A stretch of 64,000 nucleotides of DNA from Antilocapra americana (GCA_007570785.1 ML661885.1:11511355-11575354); one strand, 5' to 3'; numbered from the stretch's first letter, positions 22,341-33,164 are shown. Numbers and translations are program-made. The notes: generated by a model from the letters alone, not told the origin.

Positions 22341-25300
22341 CTAAATTCCATATATATGTGTTAATATACTGTATTGTTGTTTTTGCTTCTGGCTTACTTC
22401 ACTCTGGATAATGGGCTCCAGTTTCGTCCATCTGAGTAGAATTGCTTCAAATGAATTTTTTTTTAATGCTGAGTAATATTCCATTGTGTATATGTACCAC
22501 AGCTTTCTTATCCATTCGTCAGTTGATGGGCATCTAGGTTGCTTCCATGTCTTGGCTATTGTAAACAATGCAGCGATGAACATTGGGGTACACGTGGCTC
22601 TTTCAATTCTCGTTTCCTCAGTGTATATGCCCAGCAGTGGGATTGCTGGGTCATATGGCAGGTCTATTTGCAGCTTTTTAAGGAACCTCCACACTGTTTT
22701 CCATAGTGGCTGTACTAGTTTGCATTCCCACCAACAGTGTAAGAGGGTTCCCTTTTCTCCACATCCTCTCCAGCATTTATTGCTTGTAGACTTTTGGATG
22801 GCAGCCATTCTGACTGGTGTAAAGTGGTACCTCATTGTGGTTTTGATTTGCATTTCCCTGATAATGAGTGATGTTGAGCATCTTTTCATGTGTTTGTTAG
22901 CCATTTTTATATCTTCTTTGGAGAAATGTCTGTTAAGTTCTTTGGCCCACTTTTTAATTGGGTTGTTTATTTTTCTAGAATGGAGCTGCAGGAGTTGTTT
23001 GTATATTTTTGAGATTAATTGTTTGTCTGTTGCTTCATTGGCTATTATTTTCTCCCATTCTGAAGGCTGTCTTTTCACCTTGCTTATAGTTTCCTTTGTT
23101 GTGCAAAAGCTTTTAATTTTAATTAGGTCCCATTTGTTTATTCGAGTTTTTATTTCCAATATTCTGGGAGGTGGGTCATGGAGTATCCCACTTTGGATTA
23201 TAGCAGAGAGTGTTTTGCCTATGTTATCCTCTAGGAGTTTTATAGTTTCTGGTCTTATGCTTAGATCTTTAATCCATTTTGAGTTTATCTTTGTGTATGG
23301 TGTTAGAAAGTGATCTAGTTTCATTCTTTTACAAGTGGCTGTCCAGTTTTCCCAGCACCACTTGTTAAAGAGGTTGTCTTTTCTCCATTGTATATTCTTG
23401 CCTCCTTTGTCAAAGATAAGGTGTCCATAGATGCGTGGATTTATCTCTGGGCTTTCTATTCTGTTCCATTGATCTATGTTTCTGTCTTTGTGCCAGTACC
23501 ATACTGTCTTAATGACTGTGGATTTGTAGTATAGCCTAAAGTCAGGTAGGTTGATTCCGTCAGTTCCATTCTTCTTTCTCAAGATTGCTTTGGCTATATG
23601 AGGTTTTTTGTATTTCCATACAAATTGAGAAATTATTTGTTCTAATTCTTTAAAAAAGACCTCTGGTAGCTTGATAGGAATTGCATTAAATCTATAGATT
23701 GCTTTAGGTAGTATACTCATTTTCACTATATTGATTCTTCCAATCCACGAACACGGTACATTTCTCCATCTGTTTGTGTCCTCCTTGATTTCTTTCATCA
23801 GTGTTCTATAGTTTTCTATATACAAGTCTTTCGATTCTTTAGGTAGAAGTACTCCTAAGTATTTTATTCTTTTTCTTTCGATGGTGAATGGAATTGTTTC
23901 CTTAATTTCTCTTTCTGATTTCTCACTGTTAGTGTATAGGAATGCCAGGGATTTCTGTGTGTTGATTTTGTATCCTGAAACTTTGCTATATTCACTGATT
24001 AGCTCTAGTAATTTTCTCGTAGAGTCTTTAGGGTTTTCAATATAGAGGATCATGTCATCTGCAAACAGAGAGAGTTTTACTTCTTCTTTTCCAATCTGTA
24101 TTCCTTTGATTTCTTTATCTGCTCTGATTGCTGTGGCCAAAACTTCCAAAACTATGTTGAATAGTAGTGGTGAGAGTGGGCACCCTTGTCTTGTCCCTGA
24201 TTTCAGGGGGAATGCTTCCAGTTTTTCACCATTGAGGATAATGTTTGCTGTGGGTTTGTCATATATAGCTTTTATTATGTTGAGGTATGTTCCTTCTATT
24301 CCTACTTTTTTGGAGGGTTTTTATCATAAATGGATGTTGAATTTTGTCAAAGGCTTTCTCTGCATCTATTGAGATAATCATGTGATTTTTATTTTTCAAT
24401 TTGTTAATGTGGTGTATTACATTGATCGATTTACGAATATTGAAGAATCCTTGCATCCCTGGGATAAAGCCTACTTGATCATGATGTATGATCTTTTTGA
24501 TGTGTTGTTGGATTCTATTTGCTAGAATTTTGTTGAGGATTTTTGCGTCTAAGTTCATCAGTGATATTGGCCTGTAGTTTTCTTTTTTTGTGGCATCTTT
24601 GCCAGGTTTTGGAATTAGGGTGATGGAGGCCTCATAGAATGAGTTTGGAAGTTTACCTTCATCTGCAATTTTCTGGAAGAGTTTGAGTAGAATAGGTATT
24701 AGCTCTTCTCTAAATTTTTGGTAGAATTCAGCTGTGAAGCCATCTGGTCCTGGGCTTTTGTTTTTTGGAAGATTTCTGATTACGGTTTCAATTTCCGTGC
24801 TTGTGATGGGTCTATTAATATTATCTATCTCTTCCTGGTTTAGTCTTGGAAAGTTGTACTTTTCTAGGAATTTGTCCATTTCATCCAAATTGTCCAGTTT
24901 ATTTGCATATAGTTGCTGATAATAGTCTCTTATGATCCTTTGTATTTCTGTGTTTTCTGTTGTGATCTCTCCGTTTTCATTTCTAATTCTGTTGATTTGG
25001 TTCTTCTCCCTTTGTTTCTTGATGAGTCTGGCTAACGGTTTGTCAATTTTATTTATCTTCTCAAAGAACCAGCTTTTGGCTTGGTTGATTTTTGCTATGG
25101 TCACTTTTGATTCCTTTGCATTAATTTCTGCCCTGATCTTTAAGATTTCTTTCCTTCTACTAGACCTGGGCTTCTGCATCTCTTCCCTTTCTAGTTGCTT
25201 TAGGTGTATAGTAAGGTCATTTATTTGATTTTTTTCTTGTTTCCTGAGGTGAGCTTGTATTGCTATGAACTTTCCCCTTAGCATTGCTTTCACAGTGTCC

Positions 25301-26159
25301 CATAGGTTTTGAGCTGTTGTGTTTTCATTTTCATTCGTTTCCATGCATAACTGAATTTCATTTTTAATTTCTTCTGCAATTTGTTGGTTATTCAGCAGTG
25401 TGTTGTTGAGCCTCCATATGTTGGAAGTTTTGAGAGGTTTTCTCCTGTAGTTGATATCTAATCTCACTGCATTGTGGTCAGAAAAGATGCTTGGGATGAT
25501 TTCAATATTTTTGAATTTATCAAGGTTAGATTTATGGCCCAGGATGTGATCTATCCTGGAGAAGGTCCCGTGTGCACTTGAGAAAAAGGTGAAATTCCTT
25601 GTTTTGGGGTGGAATGACCTATAGATATCAATTAGGTCTAGTTGGTCTATTGTTTCATTTAAAGTTTGAATTTCCTTGTTACTTTTCTGTCTAGTTGATC
25701 TATCCATTGGTGTGAGTGGTGTATTAAAGTCTCCTGCTATTATTGTGTTGTTGTTGATTTCCCCTTTCATACTTGTTAGCATTTGCCTTACATATTGTGG
25801 AGCTCCTATGTTAGGTGCATAAATATTTATAATTGTTATTTCTTCTTCCTCGATTAATCCTTTGATCATTATGTAATGTCCATCTTTATCTCTTTTCACT
25901 GCCTTTATTTTAAAGTCTATTTATCAGATATGAGTATTGCCACTCCTGCTTTCTTTTGGTCTTTATTTGCATGGAATATCTTTTTCCAGCCTTTAACTTT
26001 CAGTCTATATGTATCCCTAGGTTTGAGGTGGGTCTCTTGTAGACAACATATATAGGGGTCTTGTTTCTGTATCCAATCGGCCAATCTTTGTCTTTTGGTT
26101 GGGGCATTCAGCCCGTTTACATTTAAGGTAATTATTGATAAGTATGATCCCGCTGCCAT
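22341..26159 (-). pseudogene. L1 ORF2: endonuclease/reverse transcriptase, two frameshifts
   Basis: ORF2p nicks target DNA and copies L1 RNA there (target-primed reverse transcription). The frame would be about 1272 codons, but it now reads in three pieces. Piece 1 (25917-26159) holds the endonuclease N-terminus with NVNGLN and LQETHL. Piece 2 (to about 24306) holds the rest of the endonuclease, with catalytic GDFNT and SDHNAV at residues 56-60 and 140-145 of that piece, then RT motifs KSPGPDGF and [11 protein letters not shown]. Piece 3 holds the RT active site FADDM, then the C-terminal cysteine motif (CWRGC...HCWWEC), ending ILTHIYGI. The breaks are one A too few near 25917-25922 and one A too many in the T-run 24306-24311. 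Piece 3 is open well upstream of its first listed start at 24149 (a TTG), back to the break. All catalytic motifs that I can see are kept. Confidence 0.9.
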
Positions 26160-26210
26160 TTATTTTATTGTTTTGGGTTCCAGATTATCTATCCCATCGG
26201 TGTTTCCTAT

Positions 26211-27137
26211 CTAGGAAAGATCCTTTAGCATTCGTTGGAGGGCTGGTTTGGTATTACTGAATTCTCTCAGTTTCTGCTTGTCTGAGAAAATTTTGAATTC
26301 TCCTTCAAATTTGAATGAGATCCTTGCTGGGTAGAGTAGTCGGGGTTGTAGATTGTTTTCTTCCATTACTTTAAGTATGTTTTGCCATTCCCTTCTGGCC
26401 TGAAGTGTTTCTGATGAGAGATCAGCTGTTATCCTTATGGGATTCCCCTTGTGAGTTATCTTTTGCTTCTCCCTTGCTGCTTTTAATATTTGGTCTTTGT
26501 ATTTGATATTTGCCAATTTGATTAATATGTGTCTTGGGGTGTCCCACTTGGGGTTCATTCTATTTGGGATTCTCTGTGTTTCTTGGACCTGAGTGGCTAT
26601 TTGCTTCCCCAATTTAGGGAAGTTTTCTACAATTATCTCTTCAAGAATTTTCTGATGGTCTTTCTTTTTGTCTTCTTCTTCTGGGACTCCTATGATTCGA
26701 ATATTGGTGCGTTTAATATTGTCCCAGAGGTCTCTAAGATTGTCTTCATTTCTTTTAATTCTTTTTTCATTTTTCCTTTCTGTTTCATTTATTTCTGTCA
26801 TTCTGTCTTCTACCTCACTTATTCTGTCTTCTATCTCTGTTATTCTACTGTTGGTTCCCTCCAGGGTGTTTTTGATCTCATTTATTGCATTATTCATTGT
26901 ATTTTGTCTCTTTTTCATTTCTTCTAAGTCCTTGTTAAAGCTTACCTGCATCTTCTCAATCCTTGCCTGCAGGTTATTGAGCTGCAACTCCAACTTATTT
27001 TCCAGGTTTTGGATCATTTTCACTATCATTATTCGGAATTCTTTGTCAGGTAGACTTCCTATCTCTTCGTCTTTTGTTTGGTCTAGGGGGTATTTATCCT
27101 GTTCCTTTACTTGCTGGGTATTTCTCTGCGTTTTCAT
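26211..27137 (-). CDS. L1 ORF1 protein, RNA-binding chaperone (intact)
   Basis: ORF1p coats L1 RNA in cytoplasmic ribonucleoprotein particles and acts as a nucleic-acid chaperone. The 308-residue frame is uninterrupted. After a polar N-terminus comes a long heptad-rich coiled coil, roughly residues 35-130, with runs such as ITEIEDRISEVEDRM. This drives trimer formation. An RRM-like domain follows at about 140-240, with RNP-like NIRIIGVPEEE. The C-terminal domain contains ETLQARREW and ends LQRMLKDLS. The order and length fit mammalian ORF1p. The ATG at 27137 is the first in frame after the 5' UTR. ORF2 begins 51 bp downstream. Confidence 0.93.
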   Translation of the reverse strand: MKTQRNTQQVKEQDKYPLDQTKDEEIGSLPDKEFRIMIVKMIQNLENKLELQLNNLQARIEKMQVSFNKDLEEMKKRQNTMNNAINEIKNTLEGTNSRITEIEDRISEVEDRMTEINETERKNEKRIKRNEDNLRDLWDNIKRTNIRIIGVPEEEDKKKDHQKILEEIIVENFPKLGKQIATQVQETQRIPNRMNPKWDTPRHILIKLANIKYKDQILKAAREKQKITHKGNPIRITADLSSETLQARREWQNILKVMEENNLQPRLLYPARISFKFEGEFKIFSDKQKLREFSNTKPALQRMLKDLS

Positions 27138-27447
27138 CTTGTTTATCTTGCTGTGTTGTCCCTTTATTGTGGGGATTCCTCTCTATGGGAGGGGTTGGAT
27201 GCGTGGTTTGTCGAAGTTTCCTGGATGGAAAGGCTTGTGTGGTTTTCTGGTGGGTGAGTCTAGGTTTCCTCACTGTTACTCCTCACGTCGGCACTGGGTC
27301 GCCTCTCCAGATGCCCGATGTCCTCTGCCAGCATTCAGTTCCTGTTTTTTGGAGTTTGCTCGGCCTTTAAAAGTTCTTTTGGTATATTTATTGGGGAGAG
27401 AGTGTTCTCCCCGTCCTATTCCTCCGCCATCTTAGTTTCGCCTCCCC
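27138..27447 (-). promoter_or_regulatory. L1 5' UTR / internal promoter with YY1-like site
   Basis: About 310 bp upstream of ORF1, richer in CpG and G than the rest of the element. AAGATGGCGG (plus-strand 27424-27433) lies 14-24 bp inside the 5' end. In human L1 a YY1 site in this position fixes the transcription start. That function is inferred here from position and sequence. Confidence 0.7.
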
Positions 27448-27461
27448 GATAACTTAATTTT
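27448..27461. repeat. Target-site duplication of the L1, right copy
   Basis: GATAACTTAATTTT followed by AATTC. The nicked strand therefore reads TTTT/AATT, the canonical L1 endonuclease site. Confidence 0.88.
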
Positions 27462-27719
27462 AATTCATACTTTCACTTGACATTTTGAAAGTAGGAAAAG
27501 GCTTTAAAGAATAATTTGAATGACCAGGTATTTTAAAATAAGTTTGTCTGAAATTTTAACTGTCTTTTATACATTTTGATAAATCTCAACTGACCTTCAA
27601 CTTGAAGATCAGTTTTATTTAATGTAAAGCCACCTACTAAAGTAATTCTTTAAGACTTCATTAAGAACTATACTCTAAGTAATTTAGAGAAAATTAAAAA
27701 TGGTTTGCATATTGCATTT

Positions 27720-28180
27720 GTTGTCTATAACTTTCTAACAGGTTGCTACACACTTAATATTTTAAAACAACACAGATCTATCACCTTAATTTCTTCAGAT
27801 AAGGAACCTAGACACAGCTCAACTGTGTCTTATACATCAAGGGCTGTTGAACTGAGGGCCTCAGTTCCTAACTAGCCATTGACCAGAAGCCATCTCAAGT
27901 TCTTGTTATATGGGCCTTCAAAACACAGCAACTTGTTTCATCAAAATGTGCAAGTCAAAAAAGCAACAGAGAGAGCATGCTAGCAAGATGGAAGCCACAG
28001 TTTTTCATAACCTAACCATGGAAGTGATATCCAATCAACTCAGCTGCATCTACTGGTTAGAAGCCAAGATGCCATGTTTCACTCATCTTCAATGGGAGTG
28101 GATGCTACAAGGGCATGAGCAAGAGACAGTAAGGATCATGGATATCTTAGAGTCATCAGGACACAGATGTGTTCCACATG
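27720..28180 (-). mobile_element. MLT1-type LTR (ERVL-MaLR), older subfamily
   Basis: The plus strand shows, in reverse order, the markers of an MLT1-like LTR: TTTTAAAACAACACAGAT, GGGCTGTTGAACTGAGGGCC, GCAAGATGGAAGCCACAG, ATAACCTAACCATGGAAGTG, CTACTGGTTAGAAGC and ATGGATATCTTAGAGTC. No internal viral sequence is attached. The 93-residue ORF at 27910-28191 lies wholly inside the LTR and is not a gene. Confidence 0.7.
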
Positions 28181-28612
28181 TTGAGCTTTAAGTATCTGTT
28201 TCTCTTGATCTCTTTCTCATTTATGGCACTGTTGGAGGGAAAGAGCTCACAGTATTCTGAGTGGAAAAGGGACTAGAACACTGTGCTTTTTGCATGGCTT
28301 ATAAAGCTGAGTCGTAGGTTGATGATAATATAGTTATAAGCTTGATGACTTCACGTTGAGAGACATTGTTACCAATGGCCATGGCAGCAGATATTTCATA
28401 AGGAAGGTGAATTTCAAGGCAATATCTTTGTTTTACTAATCACAGTGTTGAGTGAGATGCAAACAGAAGTGTCAGTTCAACTGTTATTTCAGGACTGCAG
28501 ATGAGACTCTGGTTAGAAAGGAGGGCGGATCAAAAAAGAAGATAAGTTATAAAATATGGAGCAGTCATAGAGACACAACTTAATGAAATGTCTAAGAAAT
28601 TTAAAGGTGTTT
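28181..28612. other. No gene seen
   Basis: Unique sequence. Confidence 0.4.
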
Positions 28613-28998
28613 CAGTTCAGTTCAGTTCAGTCACTCAGTCATGTCTGACTCTTTGCAACCCCATGAACCACAGCATGCCAGGCCTACCCAAACTGCCAGA
28701 GTCTACCCAAACCCATGTCCATTGAGTCGGTGATGCCATCCAACCATCTCATTGTCATCCCCTTCTCCTCCTGCCTTCAGTCTTTCCAAACATCAGGGTC
28801 TTTTCAAAAGATTGAGCTCTTCACATCAGGTGGCCAAAATATTGGAGTTTGAGCTTCAATATCAGCCCTTCCAATGAACACCCAAGACTGATCTCCTTTA
28901 GGATGGACTGGTTGGATCTCCTTGCAGTCCAAGGGACTCTCAAGAGTCTTCTCCAACACCACAGTTCAAAACCATCAATTGTTGGGGGAAAGTTTTGA
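28613..28998 (-). mobile_element. BovB LINE 3' end
   Basis: A 5'-truncated RTE-type LINE. The plus strand begins with the TTCAGTTCAGTTCAGTTCAG tail and CACTCAGTCATGTCTGAC. The minus frame at 28821-29012 encodes the C-terminal end of the BovB reverse-transcriptase protein (RRLLRVPWTARRSNQSILKE, KLQYFGHLM). Beyond that the frame is broken. The shared tail shows where the Bov SINEs got their 3' end. Confidence 0.9.
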
Positions 28999-29035
28999 TG
29001 CACAAAGTTCAATTTAACTATCTCTTCTGTGTGTA

Positions 29036-29256
29036 CTAAGTTGGTTCAGTCATGTCTGACTCTTTGCAGTCCCATGGAATATAGCCTCTCAGGCTCCTCT
29101 GTCCATGGGATTCTCGAGGCAGGAATGTTGGAGATTGCTGTGACCTCCTCCAGGGGATCTTTCCAACCCAGAGATCAAATCTGTGTCTCTTATGTCTCTT
29201 GCATTAGTAATTGCGTTCTTTACCACTAGAGCCATTTGGAAAGCCCCATCTCTTCC
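29036..29256 (-). mobile_element. Bov-tA-type SINE
   Basis: It abuts the BovB fragment. Tail TAAGTTGGTTCAGTCATG at the left, head TTTGGAAAGCCCC at the right. Moderately diverged. Confidence 0.85.
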
Positions 29257-29679
29257 ATAGTCTCATGAAATTTCCAGTAAAAAATGTCTATTAGTTAGAC
29301 ATCATTTGAAGAGAGGGTATGTGTGAGATTCTGAGATTAGTGTCAAGATTAAGTCTGAGCAGACCTTGCTGACCAGTGTTGTGTAACATAGACTTAACTG
29401 GAAGCATAATGTGAACAGGGTATTGTGTTGTAATCAGGAAAACATGGCCTTTGTTCCAGTCCTGTCTGTGTGACTTGATCCAACTAAACTCAGACTCAAA
29501 TGTCAGATCTCATCGGCTGAACCTAGCTTACATTGTTTGGCCTATACCTTACACACTTTCAAAAACTGCCCTATCTCCAATACCCTGAAGCCAGTGCCCT
29601 ACTTTTTGTACCTTTCTCTTTTATTCCTATATGGTACCTGCCTATAATGCAGGTAAATAGGGGATAAATCAAACCTTTG
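29257..29679. other. No gene seen
   Basis: Unique sequence. A weak MIR-like word pair lies near 29440-29480. Confidence 0.35.
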
Positions 29680-29885
29680 AGCAGATATTCTCAGCCTCAG
29701 CCCCATTGACATCTTGGGCTGGACAATTCTCTGTGGTGAGGAGCTGGGCTGTGTCCACTAAATTTCAGTGGTATCTAACACATACCCTCCTTTAAATTAT
29801 GATGATGAAAAATATCTATGGATATTGTCCTATGTCTTCCTGTAGTATAGGAAGGAATAAATTACCCAGGGTTGAGAGCCACTAC
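29680..29885. mobile_element. Old DNA-transposon MITE (hAT-like)
   Basis: The order TCTCAGCCTCAGCCCCATTG, ACATCTTGGGCTGGACAATTC, TCTGTGGTGAGGAGCTGGGC and finally GGGTTGAGAGCCACTACC matches a mammalian hAT-type MITE with a terminal repeat ending GAGAACCACT. I am not certain which named family it is. Confidence 0.55.
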
Positions 29886-30078
29886 CTTAGAGGTTTGTTG
29901 TATGGAGCAGAATGACATGTTACATCTCAAAGCACCTAAAAGAGTCATTAAAATGTAATAGGGACTCAACAAACGATGGTTTTCCTCTAACATTTGGCAT
30001 TGGAGAGTAGTGTCTTATATATGGAGTAACTTGACGTAAGTTTTCTGAGATATAGAAGGCAAGTGTGTGTATGTGTGT

Positions 30079-30281
30079 GTTACTCACTTAGTTGTGTTGG
30101 ACTCCTTGCAACCTCATCGACTTTAGCCCATCAGGCACTTCTGTCCATAGGATATTCCAGGCAAGAATACTGGAGTGGGTTGCCATGCCCATTTCCAGGG
30201 GATCCTCCTGACCCAGGGATGGAACCCAGATCTCCCACATTGCAGGTGGATTCTTTACCATCTGAGCCACCAGGCAAGTCC
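30079..30281 (-). mobile_element. Bov-tA-type SINE next to a GT run
   Basis: A short GTGTGTATGTGTGTG run precedes the tail (TACTCACTTAGTTGTGTTGG). The head ends CACCAGGCAAGTCC. Full-length. Confidence 0.9.
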
Positions 30282-31049
30282 AGAAGGCAATACCCCTGTG
30301 TGTAATAATTTATATAGTCACTAATTTGAAAAAGTCATTTGTTAACAGGTATTTGTGTGTGTACAGAAAAGCTGACCCTCACCTGTAAAGTCAGACCAGT
30401 GGAGCTCCAGTTGCAGTCCTCTTCCAGTTAATACTATGTGCTCTGGGGAAGTCCATGCTTCCTGAGGGATTTTATTTGTAGCACACCTTATAAATAAAAT
30501 GGAGTAACAGTGACATGTATATCATGGTGTTGAATGACTCAGTCATTCATTCATTCAATGTATACCTATTAAGCATCTATTAATATTATGTTTCAGGTGT
30601 AGGAAATGTGAGAAATTCTCTGCCATGTTGAGAATTCATTAGTGAGAAATCAAATGATGAACAAATAAATGCAAAGTGTAATAATTCCAGGATGTAAGCA
30701 TCATTCTGAAGACAAAGAAGGAGAACATGGATAAAGAGTAATAGAAGATGCTGTCTTAGATAGAGCAGTCAAGGAAATCCCCTCTTAGAAGACAGTCTTT
30801 GAGCAAAGACTTGAACAAAGGGAGAGAAGCACAGTTTGGTCATATTAGGTGCAAGGGCGCCCCAGGGAGAAGACATAGCAGGTACAGAGATCTGAAGATA
30901 TTTATAGTCTTGGATAGTTCATGGCACAGGAAGAGGCTTGGGTTGCTATATAGGTAGTATATTGCATAATCAGTTCATTACAATTTTAGATGTTTATATA
31001 CATATGTGTATAGAATATATATTTATTATCACCAAATACTCTTTTTTAA
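30282..31049. other. No gene seen; old L2-type repeat likely at 30535-30800
   Basis: 30535-30800 (TCATTCATTCATTCAATGTATACC, then a long AG-rich body ending GAGCAAAGACTTGAACAAAGG) resembles an inverted ancient L2-type element. The rest is unique. Confidence 0.4.
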
Positions 31050-31245
31050 GGGCTTCCCTGCTGGCTCAGTGGTAAAGCATTCACCTGCTAATGCATTAGA
31101 CACATATTCAATCCTTGGGTCTGGAAGATTCCCCTGGAGAAGGAAAAAGCAACCCCTTCCATTCTTGTCTGGGAAATCCCATGGAGAGAGGAGCCTGGCA
31201 GGCCCATGGGGCCACAAAGAGTCAGACATGACTTAGTGACCAAAC
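31050..31245 (+). mobile_element. Bov-tA-type SINE
   Basis: GGGCTTCCCTGCTGGCTCAG head, an AAGCAACCCCTTCCATTCTT body with a small deletion, and a tail ending GACATGACTTAGTGACC. Confidence 0.9.
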
Positions 31246-31855
31246 AACAATTCTTCTTTTAAGACACTCAAAAGTTTATATAATGTAGGAAGTGAAATGA
31301 GGTTCTTAGGCAGTATCATGTGGCATGACGTTATTAAAGAACAGTTCCAGCTATCCAAGGAAATGGATAGAGGCAACTATCCAAGGAGGCAACTATCCAA
31401 GGAAATGGAGCAAGTTGAAAATAATCTTGTAGAATTTAATGCGAGGTGGCAATGTCTTGTGACTTGAAGTGTAAGGGATGAGAACAGCATGTGAATTCCA
31501 AGAAAGCAGTGCAGAACAGAAAGAGGATTTACAATGTGTCAGACAGGGTGGCAACATCCTGTGGCGTGTGGCTCGCATCTCCGTGATGGGAAAGGTATGT
31601 CCTGTGCCTGCCTCTAGCCTGCGGCACACCACAGGGAGGACAAGTTGGCAGCCACAGCCACAGCCCATCAGCAGCAGTTTCCGTGTATGACCAGCCACCA
31701 CGATCTTCTTTACTTATTTTTCCAAAAATGTGATTTTTTTTTCCTTATCCTAAAGGGCTATATGTAAAACAGAAATAAAGGAAGATTGAAGGGGAGAAGA
31801 TAGGAGGCGGTTATGAGACTTAATGTCTGTTTTAGACTAGCTGTATTGGATTTTT
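31246..31855. other. Unidentified segment with overlapping ORFs and a donor-like site
   Basis: 31350-31405 holds short direct repeats of AACTATCCAAGGA. 31440-31690 is GC-richer and open on both strands (70 residues plus, 102 residues minus). GGGAAAGGTATGTCC near 31588-31602 is a good match to a splice donor, but no acceptor or known protein could be tied to it. Confidence 0.35.
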
Positions 31856-32062
31856 GGCTTCCCTGATGGATCAGTGATAAAGAAACTGCCTACAATGAAA
31901 GAGATGCAGGAGACTTAGGTTCGATCCCTGGGTTGGGAAGATCCCCTGGAGGAGGAAATTGCCACCCACTCTAATATTCTTGCCTGGAGAATCAGTTGGC
32001 AGAGGAGCCTCACTTTTATTCCATGAGGTAATAAAAGTGACAGACACAATTGAGTGGCTGAA
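31856..32062 (+). mobile_element. Bov-tA-type SINE, left arm of an inverted pair
   Basis: Head TTGGCTTCCCTGATGGATC and tail GACACAATTGAGTGGCTG. It faces the minus-strand SINE that starts about 16 bp away. Confidence 0.88.
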
Positions 32063-32077
32063 TGCATATTGGATTTA

Positions 32078-32347
32078 CTGCTACTGCTAAGTCACTTCAG
32101 TCGTGTCTGACTATGTGTGACCCCATAGACGGCAGCCCACCAGGCTCTTCCATCCCTGGGATTCTCCAGGCAAGAATACTGGCATGAGTTGCCATTTCCT
32201 TCTCCAATGTATGAAAGTGAAAAGTGAAAGTGAAGTCGCTCCGTTTCGTGTCCGACTCTTAGCGACCCTATGAACTGCAGCCTACCAGGCCCCTCCATTC
32301 ATGGGATTTTCCAGGCAAGAGTACAGGAGTGGGGTGCCATTGCCTTA
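32078..32347 (-). mobile_element. Bov-A2-type SINE (dimer of BovA units)
   Basis: Two BovA monomers in tandem, each with the GTCGTGTC(C/T)GACT, CAGCC(C/T)ACCAGGC and CCAGGCAAGA blocks. They are joined by GAAAGTGAAAAGTGAAAGTG. A CTGCTACTGCTAAGTC tail lies at the left. No tRNA-like head is present, which is the hallmark of Bov-A2 as against Bov-tA. Confidence 0.9.
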
Positions 32348-32579
32348 GGATCCCAACAAATATAAAGGCATAATACAATACTTTTTTATATTTTATTTTT
32401 ACTTTTTAACATGCATTTAGTTGGTTAAAATTTGCTTCATTGAGAATATCACATGGTGAGTTGAAAATCTCAGCATCAACAACACGAAGTTCAGTGGAGT
32501 ATAGCCAAGTACAAAGAAAATAAAATGGAGGACCCTTGAAGCAAAAGAAATCTACTGTGTGGAGGGTCTAGCGACGGAA

Positions 32580-32677
32580 ATATGTTAGTCACACAGCTGT
32601 GTCCGTCTCTTTGCAACCCCTTGGACTGTAGCCTTTCAGGCTCCTCTGTCCGTGGAATTCTCCAGGCAAGAGTAAAG
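32580..32677 (-). mobile_element. BovA monomer fragment
   Basis: One BovA unit from GTTAGTCACACAGCTGTGTC to TCTCCAGGCAAGAGTAAAG, with no head and no second unit. Confidence 0.8.
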
Positions 32678-32914
32678 AAAGGGAAGGAAGGGTTCTATCA
32701 AAACTTGAGACTTAAGCAAAAATAAAGATAGAAACCAAAAAGAGGAAAGGAGGGGTGGTGGTGGGAGACTTGTTATATTTGAAATCCAAGAAAAAAGTAA
32801 GCTAATTCTGAGTTGCTCCACTAATCTCATATCAATTTAGTCTTTTATATTTGTGTCATGTGTATGAAGTCACCAGGCTTCAGGCAGAATTATCGTTACT
32901 AAAGACAAGTGTAT

Positions 32915-33128
32915 TGTTGTTGTTGTTTAGTTGCTAGCTTGTGACCAACTCTTTTGCATCCTGCTGGACTGTAGCCCTCCAGGCTCCTCTGTTCATGGGA
33001 TTTCCCAGGCAGCATTATGGGTTTGGGTTGCTATTTCCTTCTCCAGGGGATCTTCCAGACCCCAAGATCAAACCTGCATCTCCTGCATTGGCAGGCAGAT
33101 TCTTTACCAGTGAGCCACCAGGGAAGCC
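32915..33128 (-). mobile_element. Bov-tA-type SINE with (GTT)n tail
   Basis: A GTTGTTGTTGTTTAG tail at the left, then a diverged body. The head is CCACCAGGGAAGCC at the right. Confidence 0.88.
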
Positions 33129-33164
33129 AAAGACAAATTTAGAGACTGGATGAAGAAGCTGCTA

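Larger units (their letters stand above)
22031..27447 (-). mobile_element. Near-intact full-length L1 (bovine type)
   Basis: A complete non-LTR retrotransposon of about 5.4 kb on the minus strand. It has a 5' UTR of about 310 bp (27138-27447), ORF1 (26211-27137), a 51 bp spacer, ORF2 (22341-26159) and a 3' UTR of about 300 bp. The A-rich tail has several AATAAA-like units. The 5' end carries the GGGGAGGCGAAACTAAGATGG start and the 3' end a tail, and both ends meet the same 14 bp duplication, so the insertion is whole. ORF1 is open. ORF2 has two one-base changes in A-runs and no other stop. It is much shorter than the 8 kb bovine L1 form I recall, which suggests a different subfamily. Confidence 0.93.

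Noticed and set aside
22486..23313. A 275-residue plus-strand ORF, the longest on that strand
   Set aside because: It lies wholly antisense to L1 ORF2. Opposite-strand frames of a conserved coding sequence often stay open.
26529..27435. Plus-strand ORFs of 98-255 residues antisense to L1 ORF1 and the 5' UTR, considered as an antisense L1 ORF
   Set aside because: No start context, family or promoter evidence was seen. The primate antisense L1 ORF is not known to me in ruminants, and these frames are explained by the low-complexity antisense of the coiled coil.
27910..28191. A 93-residue ORF as a small gene
   Set aside because: It sits entirely in an inverted MLT1-type LTR.
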